Below the pieces are notes generated by a model. That model was not told where the DNA came from. It saw only the letters and a program-made list of their open reading frames with translations, and did no database searches. A DNA stretch of 64,000 nucleotides, taken from the NCBI RefSeq assembly GCF_031679605.1, contig NZ_CP117522.1:9424001-9488000 (forward strand), read 5' to 3'. Shown here piece by piece: positions 34,442-43,962 of this stretch. Origin of the DNA: Streptomyces luomodiensis. Its GTDB lineage: Bacteria; Actinomycetota; Actinomycetes; Streptomycetales; Streptomycetaceae. Each line of letters starts with the position of its first letter. The stretch's first letter is position 1. A program made the position numbers and the translations under genes.

Positions 34442-37400
34442 ATGGCCCTACCGCAGGGGCGCAGGAGCAGTACCTCGGCCCGGCTGCTGCGGCACGGTTT
34501 CACCGACCCCTCGACGGCCCAGCGGCTGCTGGACGCGCCCGAGCTGGCCGGGGTGCGCGGCCATCCGGTGCTGCTGGACGGACTCGGGGCGACCGCCGAC
34601 CCCGATCTGGCGCTGCGCGGACTGGTGCGGCTGGCCGAGGCGCTTGCGGACGTTCCGGGGGACCGGGACGAGACGGAGCGCGCCGATTCGCGGCAGGCGC
34701 TGCTGGACACCCTCGTCACCGCCAAGCCGCTGCGCGACCGGCTGCTCGGGGTACTGGGGGCGTCCGAGGCGCTGGGCGACCATCTGGCCCGGCATCCGCG
34801 GCACTGGCGGGCGCTGATGACGTACGAGGCGGCGGACCCGCGCCCGACCACCTCCGACTTCGAGAAGGCGCTGGCCGACGGGGTACGGGACGAGCCGGGG
34901 GCGGGGCTGCCGCGGTCGGACGCGCTGCGGGTGGCGTACCGCCGGGCGCTGCTGGCGATCGCGGCCCGCGATGTGTGCGGCACCACCGATGGCACCCGGA
35001 CCGCCGCTGAACTGACCGACCTGGCGACCGCGACGCTGCGTACCGCGCTGAAGATCGCCGCGGAGGAGCGGCCCGAGGACGCCGCGGCCTGCCGGCTGGC
35101 GGTGATCGGGATGGGCGAGTGCGGCGGCCGCGAGCTGGACTACGCCTCGGACGTGGACGTCATCTTCGTCGCCGAGGCCGTGGCCGGGACGGAGGAGCCC
35201 GAGGCGATGCGGGCGGCCACCCGGCTGGCCTCCCGGATGATGCGGATCTGCTCGGACGTCACGGTCGAGGGCACCATCCGGCCCGTCGAGGCCGGCCTCC
35301 GCCCCGAGGGGCGCGACGGCCCGCTGGTGCGGACCCTCTCCAGCCATCTGGCGTACTACCAGCGCCGGGCCAGGGCGTGGGAGTTCCAGGCGCTGCTGAA
35401 GGCCCGTCCGGTCGCGGGCGACGGCGCGCTGGGACGGGCGTACGTGGCGGCCCTCGCGCCGCTTGTCTGGCAGGCCGCCGAGCGCGAGAACTTCGTGTCC
35501 GACGTGCGGCAGATGCGCCGCCGGGCGGTGGAGAACCTCCCCGTCGCCGAGGTCGACCGCGAGCTCGAGCTGGGCCCCGGGGGCCTGCGCGACGTCGAGT
35601 TCGCCGTGCAGCTGCTCCAGTTGGTGCACGGGCGGTGCGACGAATCGCTGCGCGGCCGCACCACGCTGGACGCGCTCGCGGCGCTGGCCGCGGGCGGCTA
35701 CGTGGCCCGTTCGGACGCGGCCGCGCTGGACCAGGCGTACCGCTTCCTGCGCTCGGTGGAGCGGCGCATCCAGCTGTACCGGCTGCGCCGCACCCGTCTC
35801 CTCCCGGAGGGTGAGGCGGATCTGCGGCGGCTGGGGCGGTCGCTCGGCGCCCTCTACGGCTGGGACCGCCGCACCGAACCGGTGACCGAGCTGGGCACGG
35901 TGTGGCGGCGGTACAGACGCGAGGTGCGGCAGCTGCACGTGAGGCTGTTCTACCGGCCGCTGCTGGACGCGGTGGCCCACCTGGGCCCGGCGGGGGCCCG
36001 GTTGAGCCCGCAGGCCGCGGGCCGGCGGTTGAAGACGCTGGGCTACGCGGACCCGGCCGCCGCCCTGCGCCATGTGGAGGCCCTGGCGTCCGGGGTGACC
36101 CGGAAGGCGGCGATCCAGCGCACGTTGCTGCCGGTGCTGCTGGGCTGGTTCGCCGACTCCGCCGACCCGGACGCCGGGCTGCTCGGCTTCCGCAAGGTCT
36201 CCGACGCGCTGGGCAGGACGCCCGGGTATCTGCGGCTGTTGCGCGACGAGGGCGCCGCCGCGGAGAACCTGGCCCGGGTGCTGTCCGCCGGGCGGCTCGC
36301 CCCCGACCTGCTGTCGCGCGCCCCCGAGGCGGTCACCGTGCTGGGCACCCGGGAGGGGCTGCGGCCGCGCGGGAGAGCCCAGCTGGAACAGGAGGTGCTG
36401 GCCGCGGTGGGGCGCGCCGACGACGCCGAGCGGGCGGTGGCGGCGGCGCGCGGGGTGCGGCGGCGGGAGCTGTTCCGTACGGTGGCGGCGGATGTGATCG
36501 AGAGCGCCCGGCTGGTGACCGCGGCGGTCCCGCCGACCGGGAGCCGGCCGCCGGGCGGCGGCCGCGCCCCGGCCACCCCGCGCGAGGACGGGGCGCTCTT
36601 GTCGGGCGCCCCAAGAACCGCGCGGCCCGCGGCCGAGCTGCCCGGCGCGCTCCGCGACTTTGAGCCCCATGTCCCGGGCCGCCGCCCGAGCCGTACGGCG
36701 CTGCCCGAAGAGCCCGCGAGCCCGGGGGCGCTGGTCGACATGGTCGGTGACGCCCTCTCGGATCTGAACGCCGCGACCCTGGCGGGCGCCCTGCGCGCCG
36801 CCGTCCGCGACACCTGGGGCGATGAGCTGCCCACCCGCTTCGCCGTGATCGGCCTCGGCCGCTTCGGCGGCCATGAACTCAGCTACGGCTCCGACGCGGA
36901 CGTGCTCTTCGTCCACGAGCCGCGCGAGGGCGCCGACGAACAGGAAGCCGCCCGCGCCGCGTTCGCCGTGGCCAACGAGATGCGCCGACTGCTCCAGCTC
37001 CCCACCGTCGACCCGCCCCTGCTCATCGACGCCGACCTGCGTCCCGAGGGCAAGTCCGGTCCGCTGGTGCGCACCCTCGCCTCCTACGCCGCCTACTACC
37101 GCCGCTGGTCGCTGGTCTGGGAGAGCCAGGCGCTGCTGCGCGCCGAACCGGTGGCGGGCGACCCCGGGCTCGGTGAGCGGTTCATCGAGCTGATCGATCC
37201 CCTGCGGTATCCCTCCCAGGGGCTGGGCGAGGACGCGGTCCGCGAGATCCGGCGGCTCAAGGCCCGGATGGAGTCCGAACGGCTGCCGCGCGGGGCCGAC
37301 CCCACCACCCACACCAAACTCGGCCGCGGCGGTCTCAGCGACGTCGAATGGACCGTCCAGCTGCTCCAGATGCGCCACGGCTGGGCCGAGCCCGGTCTGC

Positions 37401-37699
37401 GTACCACCCGCACCCGCCAGGCCCTGGCCGCCGCCCACGCCGCCGGGCTGATCTCCACCGAGGACGCCCAGACCCTGGACGAGGCGTGGGTCCTGGCCAG
37501 CCGCGTCCGCAACGCCGTCATGCTGGTCCGCGGCCGCCCCGGCGACACCTTCCCGACCGATGTCCGCGAACTGGCCGCGGTGGGCCGCTACCTGGGCTAC
37601 GGCCCCGGCCACGTCGGCGAGATGCTGGAGGACTACCGCCGCACCACCCGCCACGCCCGTGCCGTGATGGAGCGCCTGTTCTACGGGTACGAGGACTGA
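34442..37699 (+). CDS. glnE: Glutamine synthetase adenylyltransferase/deadenylylase GlnE
   Basis: 1085 aa from an ATG at 34442 with GGAGG 8 nt before it. Two nucleotidyltransferase domains: deadenylylase GMGECGGRELDYASDVDVIF and adenylylase GLGRFGGHELSYGSDADVLF, each followed by its GlnD-PII-UR helical partner (LGPGGLRDVEFAVQLLQL; LGRGGLSDVEWTVQLLQM). It switches glutamine synthetase I activity with nitrogen status. The linker between the halves is unusually long and Pro/Arg-rich (about residues 700-770). No glnA or glnII gene is nearby, unlike the usual Streptomyces arrangement. Confidence 0.93.
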   Translation: MALPQGRRSSTSARLLRHGFTDPSTAQRLLDAPELAGVRGHPVLLDGLGATADPDLALRGLVRLAEALADVPGDRDETERADSRQALLDTLVTAKPLRDRLLGVLGASEALGDHLARHPRHWRALMTYEAADPRPTTSDFEKALADGVRDEPGAGLPRSDALRVAYRRALLAIAARDVCGTTDGTRTAAELTDLATATLRTALKIAAEERPEDAAACRLAVIGMGECGGRELDYASDVDVIFVAEAVAGTEEPEAMRAATRLASRMMRICSDVTVEGTIRPVEAGLRPEGRDGPLVRTLSSHLAYYQRRARAWEFQALLKARPVAGDGALGRAYVAALAPLVWQAAERENFVSDVRQMRRRAVENLPVAEVDRELELGPGGLRDVEFAVQLLQLVHGRCDESLRGRTTLDALAALAAGGYVARSDAAALDQAYRFLRSVERRIQLYRLRRTRLLPEGEADLRRLGRSLGALYGWDRRTEPVTELGTVWRRYRREVRQLHVRLFYRPLLDAVAHLGPAGARLSPQAAGRRLKTLGYADPAAALRHVEALASGVTRKAAIQRTLLPVLLGWFADSADPDAGLLGFRKVSDALGRTPGYLRLLRDEGAAAENLARVLSAGRLAPDLLSRAPEAVTVLGTREGLRPRGRAQLEQEVLAAVGRADDAERAVAAARGVRRRELFRTVAADVIESARLVTAAVPPTGSRPPGGGRAPATPREDGALLSGAPRTARPAAELPGALRDFEPHVPGRRPSRTALPEEPASPGALVDMVGDALSDLNAATLAGALRAAVRDTWGDELPTRFAVIGLGRFGGHELSYGSDADVLFVHEPREGADEQEAARAAFAVANEMRRLLQLPTVDPPLLIDADLRPEGKSGPLVRTLASYAAYYRRWSLVWESQALLRAEPVAGDPGLGERFIELIDPLRYPSQGLGEDAVREIRRLKARMESERLPRGADPTTHTKLGRGGLSDVEWTVQLLQMRHGWAEPGLRTTRTRQALAAAHAAGLISTEDAQTLDEAWVLASRVRNAVMLVRGRPGDTFPTDVRELAAVGRYLGYGPGHVGEMLEDYRRTTRHARAVMERLFYGYED

Positions 37700-37762
37700 C
37701 CGTCCGGCCGGGCCGCGGTGGCCGGTCTCGACGACACACGGCGTTCGGGTGTCGGAGAGCGC

Positions 37763-37777
37763 CCCGGCGGCGCCGGG
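37763..37777 (+). terminator. Short GC hairpin after glnE
   Basis: CCCGGC-GGC-GCCGGG, a perfect 6-bp stem with a 3-nt loop, 64 bp after the glnE stop in the convergent gap with the esterase gene. Confidence 0.3.
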
Positions 37778-37887
37778 CATCCCGCCCCGGGGGACGGGAG
37801 TCCAGCCCGGTGTGCACCCTGCTCGACCTCGCCACGGCGGACGCAGACTTCGGCGTGCACCTGGCCGAGCGAACGACGCCGGTGCCG

Positions 37888-39444
37888 TCAGGGGCGGGAG
37901 CCCGCCGCGTGGGCGCCGCTGGGCAGGGGGTGGCGAAGACGCTCCCACAGCTGTCGTGTGGCGGCTCCCGGATCCGCGTGTGTTCGCAGGGCGCCGTCGC
38001 CCCACCGCATGACCAGGCGCCGGTCGGCGTAAGGCGGCCAGGGTGGCAGCGTCCCGCCGGGCCCGCCGTCGCCGTCGGGGCGGCCGGTGCGGGCGAAGGA
38101 GACCCACGCCCCGCGCAGAGCATCGGAGAGTTCCCGTGGGGCGTCGGGGCCGGCGAGCGGGTCGGAGAGGTTGCCGAATACGAAGCCGATCTCCGCCATG
38201 TGGCAGGCGCCGAGGGCACCGTCAAGGACGGGAGAGGGCCGTGCGAACTCGTACACGAAGGTGTCCGCTCCGTGTGCGGCACGGGCCTCGGCCACCCGGA
38301 GGGCCGGAATCCGGTAGGCGTGGTCGCTCATGGCCGCGGACAGCAGGTCGCCGGGGGTCGCACCGGGGTGCGCCGCCGCGTACGTCCCGCGCGCCTCGAC
38401 GGGGTCCAGCCCGAAGCCGGCCAGGAAACCGTGCAGCACCTCGTCCGTGATCCGCGGACCGATCCCCAGAGGAACGAGGAAGAGGCGGAACTCATCGCTG
38501 GTGGTGCCGGTGAGCAGGTCGATGTCCCGACCCGCTCCGCCGGCGAGCGCGTCGATCGGGCGCTCGGGGAGGGTGGTTCCGTCGACGACGGGCAGCACGG
38601 TGGTGCCGCCGCCCGCCGACTCGCCCCACTGGCCGGGGTCGGTGGCCTGCGCGATGTCCCGGCCCAGGGCGCCGTCGGCGGCGACGAGCCGCTCGGGCGG
38701 TACGGCGGCCAGGCCCTCGCGCGTCGGCTCCGCACCGGCGAGGGCGGCCAGCCGCTCGGTGACGCGCCGGGCGATGTCCTCGGGATGGCTGTGGTGCCCG
38801 GCGCCGCTCTGCGTGACCGCACGGCGGAACAGCCCCCGGGCCCGTGGCATGGTCAGGAGCGCGGTGATGCTGATGGCGCCGGCGGACTGCCCGAAGACGG
38901 TGACGTTGTCCGGATCGCCGCCGAAGCCGGCGATGTTGTCACGGACCCATTCCAGTGCGGCGATCTGGTCGAGGAGGCCGAGGTTGGACGTACCGTCGGG
39001 CAGCAGGAGGAATCCCTCCGCGCCGAGCCGGTAGTTGAGCGTCACGCACACGACGCCCTCGGCGGCGAGCCGCGCGCCGTCGTACGAGGGCAGGGAACCG
39101 GCGCCGTTACGGAACGCGCCGCCGTGGATCCAGACCATGACCGGAAGCCGTCCCCCGGTGCGGCCCGGCGCCGGCGTCCACACGTTCACGCTCAGGCAGT
39201 CCTCGCCAGGCTCCACGGCTTCTTCCAGGAGCGAAGCCATCGCGGGGAGATAACCGGGCTGGGGCGCGGACGGGCCGGGGACGAACGCGTCGCGCACCCC
39301 CGTCCACGGTTCCGGTGGTTCCGGGGGCCGCAGGCGCCGTGGGCCGAAAGGCGCTGCCGCATAGGGAACGCCCATGAACGCCGTGACGACCTCCCCCCGG
39401 CGTCCGCGGACCCGACCTGCTGTTGTGGAGACGGTGACGTGCAT
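37888..39444 (-). CDS. Type B carboxylesterase/lipase
   Basis: 518 aa carboxylesterase of the cholinesterase fold: FMGVPYAAAPFG, EDCLSVNVWTPA, oxyanion HGGAF, nucleophile VFGQSAGAISI and later GTTSDEFRLFL (acid) and GACHMAEIGFVFG (His). No signal peptide, so intracellular. It starts 6 bp after the MFS transporter stop with a GAGG site, so the pair is one operon; export or import of an ester coupled to its hydrolysis is plausible. Confidence 0.88.
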   Translation of the reverse strand: MHVTVSTTAGRVRGRRGEVVTAFMGVPYAAAPFGPRRLRPPEPPEPWTGVRDAFVPGPSAPQPGYLPAMASLLEEAVEPGEDCLSVNVWTPAPGRTGGRLPVMVWIHGGAFRNGAGSLPSYDGARLAAEGVVCVTLNYRLGAEGFLLLPDGTSNLGLLDQIAALEWVRDNIAGFGGDPDNVTVFGQSAGAISITALLTMPRARGLFRRAVTQSGAGHHSHPEDIARRVTERLAALAGAEPTREGLAAVPPERLVAADGALGRDIAQATDPGQWGESAGGGTTVLPVVDGTTLPERPIDALAGGAGRDIDLLTGTTSDEFRLFLVPLGIGPRITDEVLHGFLAGFGLDPVEARGTYAAAHPGATPGDLLSAAMSDHAYRIPALRVAEARAAHGADTFVYEFARPSPVLDGALGACHMAEIGFVFGNLSDPLAGPDAPRELSDALRGAWVSFARTGRPDGDGGPGGTLPPWPPYADRRLVMRWGDGALRTHADPGAATRQLWERLRHPLPSGAHAAGSRP

Positions 39445-39450
39445 AAACCC

Positions 39451-40761
39451 TCATTGACGTGATGACCCTTGATCCGCATCCTCTCCGTGCGTTCGGCGGG
39501 CGGACAACGTGTTTTCCGGTGGTTCCGGCTCGTGTAGCGGTGTCCGGCCCGGTCGGGGAAGCAGGAGCGGGGTGGCCAGGATGAGCAGTCCCGCGACCGT
39601 GAGAGCGGTGCGTGGGCTGGTGACGTCGGCGAGCAGCCCGCCGAGCGCGGTGAGGATGGCGATGGCCGCCTGCTGGCCGATCGACCAGGCCGACAGGGTG
39701 CGGGCGACGAGATGCCCGGGGGTCTGTTCGAGCCGGTAGGTGGCGAGCACCGGGGTGTACAGGCTCATGTTGATGATGATCGCCAGCTCGACGGCGATCA
39801 CGGTGACGAGGCCGACGACGCCGGGACGGACGAAGGCCAGGCCGATCAGCCAGATGGCGCGCAGGGTACCGACGGTCCGGAAGACCGCCTGCCGGCCGTA
39901 GCGGGCCACGACACGGCGGGCCAGCCGCGAGCCGATGAGCCCGCCGACACAGGGGGCGGCGAAGGCGAGGCCGTACTGCCAGGGTGGGAACCCGAGCCGG
40001 CGGAGCAGGAGCACGGCCAGCAGCGGCTCGGTGGCCATGATCAGACCGGCGACGAGCATTTGGTTGAGGTAGAGCGCCCGCAGTCCGGGGTGGCCCATGA
40101 TGTGTCGCCAGCCGTCGAGCAACGCGCCCGCCCGGACCGGGCTTTCGCCGGTCGGTCGCGGCGCTTCCTCCCGGTCGTGGATCGCGGCGAGGCCCAGCGC
40201 GGAGAGCAGATAGCTGAGCGCGTCGGCCACCACGGTGGTGACCGGACCGAACAGGCCGATCGCCGCCCCGCCCAGCGGTGGCCCGACCGCGATGGAGCTC
40301 CAGTTGGTGGACTCCAGCCGCGCGTTGGCCACGAGCAGGTCATCCGGCCGGACCAGGGCCTTGAGGTAGGCGCCGCTGGCCGCGTTGAAGGCGATCTTGG
40401 CCGCGGCGACCAGGGCCGAGATCACCAGCAGCTGGACGAAACCGAGCCAGCCGAAAGCGTAGGCGACAGGGACCGTCGCCATGACCGTGAACCGGGTCAG
40501 GTCCGTCACGATCATGACCGGCCGCTTGCGCCGGAACTCCACCCACGGCGCGAGTGGCACCGCGATCAGCGCGCCCACCGCGGGCCCCACCGCGGACAGC
40601 GCGGACACCTCAGCGGGTCCGGCACCCAACACCAGCACGGCGATCAGCGGCAAGGCCCCGAACCCCAGCCCGGACCCATAGGCGCTCACCGCATAGGCCG
40701 CCCACAGCCAGCCGAACCGCCGGCCCAATGATCTCCTGCCCAACGATCTCCCGCCCACCAT
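39451..40761 (-). CDS. MFS transporter
   Basis: 436 aa with about twelve membrane segments and the MFS_3-type pattern (RKRPVMIVTDLTRFTVMATVPVAYAFGWLGF; AKIAFNAASGAYLKALVRPDDLLVANA). Resembles enterobactin exporter/multidrug efflux proteins. ATG at 40761. Co-transcribed with the carboxylesterase and divergent from a LysR gene. Confidence 0.85.
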   Translation of the reverse strand: MVGGRSLGRRSLGRRFGWLWAAYAVSAYGSGLGFGALPLIAVLVLGAGPAEVSALSAVGPAVGALIAVPLAPWVEFRRKRPVMIVTDLTRFTVMATVPVAYAFGWLGFVQLLVISALVAAAKIAFNAASGAYLKALVRPDDLLVANARLESTNWSSIAVGPPLGGAAIGLFGPVTTVVADALSYLLSALGLAAIHDREEAPRPTGESPVRAGALLDGWRHIMGHPGLRALYLNQMLVAGLIMATEPLLAVLLLRRLGFPPWQYGLAFAAPCVGGLIGSRLARRVVARYGRQAVFRTVGTLRAIWLIGLAFVRPGVVGLVTVIAVELAIIINMSLYTPVLATYRLEQTPGHLVARTLSAWSIGQQAAIAILTALGGLLADVTSPRTALTVAGLLILATPLLLPRPGRTPLHEPEPPENTLSARRTHGEDADQGSSRQ

Positions 40762-40836
40762 GCTCAGCGCCCCTTGACGTCCCACCCGGACACACCGCCG
40801 TTGACCGGTGAGAGCTAAGCGAGTGGCACAACAGCA

Positions 40837-40852
40837 GGTCAAACAACTGACC
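40837..40852. promoter_or_regulatory. Inverted repeat in MFS/LysR divergent gap
   Basis: GGTCA-N6-TGACC, a perfect interrupted dyad in the 136-bp gap between the MFS gene and the LysR gene. Position and form fit a LysR-type operator. Confidence 0.5.
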
Positions 40853-40897
40853 CGCCACCCAGCCACAACCATCCGTTGTTCACTAAGGTGGATCGGC

Positions 40898-41833
40898 GTG
40901 GATCTCGAGGCAGTACGCACCTTCGTCGCCGTCGCGGAAGCGGGCCAGTTCCAGAAAGCCGCCGTCGACCTGTCGATCACCCAGCAGGCCGTCTCCAAAC
41001 GCATCGCGGCGCTGGAGCGCACCCTCGGCGTGCGGCTGTTCACCCGCGCCCCCCGCGGCGCCGAGCCCACCATCGACGGGCAGGCGTTCCTGCCCCACGC
41101 ACGCGAGCTGCTGCGGGTCGCCGAGCGCGCGGTCGCCTCCGTGCGCGTCGGCCACCGCCCGCTGCGCGTCGACGTGATCGCCTCGCGCAGCGCGCAGTCG
41201 AGCCTGATGCGCGGCTTCCACTACGCGCACCCCGAGATCGCCCTCGACGTGGTGATGCTGTTCGACATCGACACGGCCGTCGCCGCCATCCGGTCCGGTA
41301 CGGTCGACGCGACCTTCCGTGCCGTCGCCGCGCCCGGACGGCCCCTCCCCGAGGACATCGAGTCCGTCCGCGTGTTCGACGAGCCGCTCCAGCTCCTCAC
41401 CGGCCCCGCCCACGCGCTGGCGGGCGCCCGGTCGGTGCCCCTCGCCGAGCTCACCGGGCACCGGATCTGGATGCCCGGCATCGTCCCCGGTACCGAGTGG
41501 GCCGCCTACTACGACGACCTCGTCGCCGCGTTCGGCCTCACCATCGAGGCGACCGGCCCCAACTTCGGCTCCGACGTGCTCCTCGACACCATCGCCGACA
41601 CCCCGGCCCTGGCCACCTTCATGAGCGAGCACACCCGCCTGGTCTGGCCCGCCGGCCACGGTCTGCGCCGCATCCCGGTGACCGACCCGACGCCCGTCTA
41701 CCCGCACTCGCTCCTGTGGCACCGCGACAACCGCCACCCAGCGCTGGCCACCCTCCGCACCCACCTCGCCACCGCGGCGGCCGGCCACGACGCCGCCGGG
41801 ACCTGGAGGCCGGACTGGGTGCTTCCGCGCTGA
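40898..41833 (+). CDS. LysR-family transcriptional regulator
   Basis: 311 aa from a GTG at 40898. N-terminal winged helix (LEAVRTFVAVAEAGQFQKAAVDLSITQQAVSKRIAALERTLGVRLF) and a LysR substrate-binding domain. Divergent from the MFS/carboxylesterase operon, with the GGTCA-N6-TGACC dyad in the gap; likely its activator or repressor. Confidence 0.88.
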   Translation: MDLEAVRTFVAVAEAGQFQKAAVDLSITQQAVSKRIAALERTLGVRLFTRAPRGAEPTIDGQAFLPHARELLRVAERAVASVRVGHRPLRVDVIASRSAQSSLMRGFHYAHPEIALDVVMLFDIDTAVAAIRSGTVDATFRAVAAPGRPLPEDIESVRVFDEPLQLLTGPAHALAGARSVPLAELTGHRIWMPGIVPGTEWAAYYDDLVAAFGLTIEATGPNFGSDVLLDTIADTPALATFMSEHTRLVWPAGHGLRRIPVTDPTPVYPHSLLWHRDNRHPALATLRTHLATAAAGHDAAGTWRPDWVLPR

Positions 41834-41897
41834 ACGCCGCCGGCGCCGCGATCAGGACCAACGGCCTCCCCGGTTCCGAGGTGGTGTTGATCGGGTA

Positions 41898-42962
41898 TCA
41901 GCGGCGTGCTTCGATCTTCAGGTCACCCGCGGTCACGTTGCGGATGTGGTCACTGGCGAGCATGTCGTGCGGGAAGCCGAGTCCGATCGCGCTGACCTGG
42001 TCGAGGCGGGCCAGTTGGGCTGCGGTGAAGTCGACCTCCAGGGCGCCCAGATTGTCCTCCAGCTGCGCGGGGGTACGGGCGCCGATGATCGGCGTCGTCA
42101 CGCTCGGATTCCGCAGGGTCCAGGCCAGCCCGACCTGGGCGGGTGTGCGGCCCAGTTCCGTGGCGACCTCCTTCACGACATCAGCGATGGCAAGGTTGCG
42201 TTCCGTGAGCGTGCCCAAGGCGAGGTTGAAGCTCTTGCGCGTGCCGTCGTCGGATGCGGCGTTCGTCGCGGTCAGGTCGGCGCGGCTGTACTTGCCGGTG
42301 AGCACCCCGCCGGCCAGGGGGGAATACGGGACCACACCCAGCCCCATCTCACGTGCCATGGGAATCAGGTCACGTTCCCCGGTACGTTCGATCAGGCTGT
42401 ATTCGATCTGTAGCGCGACCAGCGGCGACCAGCCGCGCAGGTCGGCGATCGTCTGCATGCGCGACACCTGCCACGCAGGGGTGTTGCAGATCGCCACGTA
42501 CAAGACCTTGCCCTGCCGGACCAGATCGTCCATGCCGCGCAGGATCTCCTCGACCGGTGTCGTGAAATCCCACACGTGCAGGTAGAGCAGATCGATGTAG
42601 TCCGTACCGAGCTGTCGCAGACTCGCTTCCACCGAAGCGAACAGGCTCTTGCGGTGACCGCCCCCGGAATTCGGGTCGCCGGGCCGGCGCAGCGTCGTGT
42701 ATTTCGTTGCCAGCACCAGGCTTTCGCGCCGGTCGCGGGCGAATTCACCCAGCAGGCGCTCGGAGCTGCCCTGGGTATAGGTGTTGGCGGTGTCGATGAA
42801 GTTGCCGCCTCGCTCGACGTAGAGGTCGAACAGCTTGCGTGCCTCGTCCTGCTCGGCTCCCCAGCCCCAATCGGTGCCGAAGGTCGCCGCGCCCAGCGCC
42901 AGCGGTGAGACCCGCAGCCCCGAGCGGCCCAGCAGCCGGTAGGTGTCGAGAGTGAGCGACAT
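41898..42962 (-). CDS. Aldo/keto reductase
   Basis: 354 aa TIM-barrel reductase. Catalytic residues are visible: Asp in FIDTANTYTQGSSE, Tyr at TANTY, Lys in VLATKYT, His in LLYLHVWD. The C-terminal NADPH-binding part has TPIIGARTPAQLEDNL. ATG at 42962 with a strong AGGAGGAC site. Divergent from an XRE/MmyB regulator. Confidence 0.9.
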   Translation of the reverse strand: MSLTLDTYRLLGRSGLRVSPLALGAATFGTDWGWGAEQDEARKLFDLYVERGGNFIDTANTYTQGSSERLLGEFARDRRESLVLATKYTTLRRPGDPNSGGGHRKSLFASVEASLRQLGTDYIDLLYLHVWDFTTPVEEILRGMDDLVRQGKVLYVAICNTPAWQVSRMQTIADLRGWSPLVALQIEYSLIERTGERDLIPMAREMGLGVVPYSPLAGGVLTGKYSRADLTATNAASDDGTRKSFNLALGTLTERNLAIADVVKEVATELGRTPAQVGLAWTLRNPSVTTPIIGARTPAQLEDNLGALEVDFTAAQLARLDQVSAIGLGFPHDMLASDHIRNVTAGDLKIEARR

Positions 42963-43037
42963 CGTGTCCTCCTGCGCTCGTGATCCGTTGTCGGGAACAA
43001 GCCTGTGACCGCCGCGAGCCGGGGGTAAGGGAAAGCG

Positions 43038-43049
43038 GTTCCTGGGAAC
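43038..43049. promoter_or_regulatory. Short dyad before XRE regulator gene
   Basis: GTTCC-TG-GGAAC, 34 bp upstream of the regulator start, in the 120-bp gap shared with the aldo/keto reductase gene. Candidate operator. Confidence 0.4.
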
Positions 43050-43082
43050 GCCGGTCCTACCCTGGCTGTTGGAACGGGCATG

Positions 43083-43913
43083 ATGACCCACACCGTGAAC
43101 GCAACACAGGAACTGGCCGCGTTCCTGCGGACCCGGCGCGAACGGCTGGACCCGGGCGACCTCGGTCTGCCGTCGCGTCGGCAGACCCGGCGGACCCCGG
43201 GGCTGCGCCGCGAAGAGGTCGCTGAACTGGCCGGGGTCAGCGTCGACTACATCGTGCGGCTGGAACAGGGCCGTGGGCTGCGGCCCTCAGCGGACGTGGT
43301 GGAGGCGCTGGCACGGGCGCTGCGCCTGACCCCCGTCGAACGCGCCTACCTGTTCAACCTGGCCCAGCAGCGCCCCCGCGACGCCGGCAAGCCCGCCACC
43401 GTTGCGGCGCCGCCGCTGGCCCGGCTGGTCGCCGACCTGTCCCCGCTGCCGGCCATGCTGGTGAACCACCGCTACGACATCCTGGCCTGGAACCGCGAAA
43501 TGACGAGGCTGTTGCTGGATTTCGGCACCCTGCCTCCGTCGCAGCGCAATGCGATGTGGCTGTGCCTGAGGCATCCGGAGATACGCGACCTCTACGCCGA
43601 CCGGGAACGCGTCGTGCGGGAGGGGATCGCCCACCTGCGCGCTGCCTGGGCCGCGTATCCGGAGGACCGGGCGTTGACCGACCTCATCGCCGAATGCATG
43701 ACTCATGACGCGGAATTCGCGCGATGGTGGGCCGAGCGGGACATCAAGGTCAACGGCCGCGGACACAAGGTGGTGCGGCATCCTGACGCCGGTGTGATCG
43801 CGGTGCAATCCGAAGTGCTCATGCCGCTTCAAGATCCGGATCAGCGGTTGCTGATCTTCCGCGCCGCGGACGAGGAGAGCCAGTCGGCGTTGGACCGGTT
43901 GTGCGCACGGTGA
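43083..43913 (+). CDS. XRE-family regulator with MmyB-like ligand-binding domain
   Basis: 276 aa. Helix-turn-helix (RRTPGLRREEVAELAGVSVDYIVRLEQGRGLRPSADVVEALARAL) followed by the MmyB-like domain (LVNHRYDILAWNREMTRLL; DRALTDLIAECMTHDAEFARWW; HPDAGVIAVQSEVL), which binds small hydrophobic ligands. Such regulators typically control the adjacent divergent oxidoreductase, here the aldo/keto reductase. ATG at 43083 (43080 also in frame). Confidence 0.9.
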   Translation: MTHTVNATQELAAFLRTRRERLDPGDLGLPSRRQTRRTPGLRREEVAELAGVSVDYIVRLEQGRGLRPSADVVEALARALRLTPVERAYLFNLAQQRPRDAGKPATVAAPPLARLVADLSPLPAMLVNHRYDILAWNREMTRLLLDFGTLPPSQRNAMWLCLRHPEIRDLYADRERVVREGIAHLRAAWAAYPEDRALTDLIAECMTHDAEFARWWAERDIKVNGRGHKVVRHPDAGVIAVQSEVLMPLQDPDQRLLIFRAADEESQSALDRLCAR

Positions 43914-43962
43914 TCTCGAACCGGTTCCGGTGCGCGGTTCTCCGCAGGCAAGGGCGCCGGGT

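Noticed and set aside
34448..38107. A 1219-codon minus-strand frame opposite glnE
   Set aside because: Antisense shadow caused by the strong G/C third-position bias of glnE; the plus strand carries both catalytic signatures.
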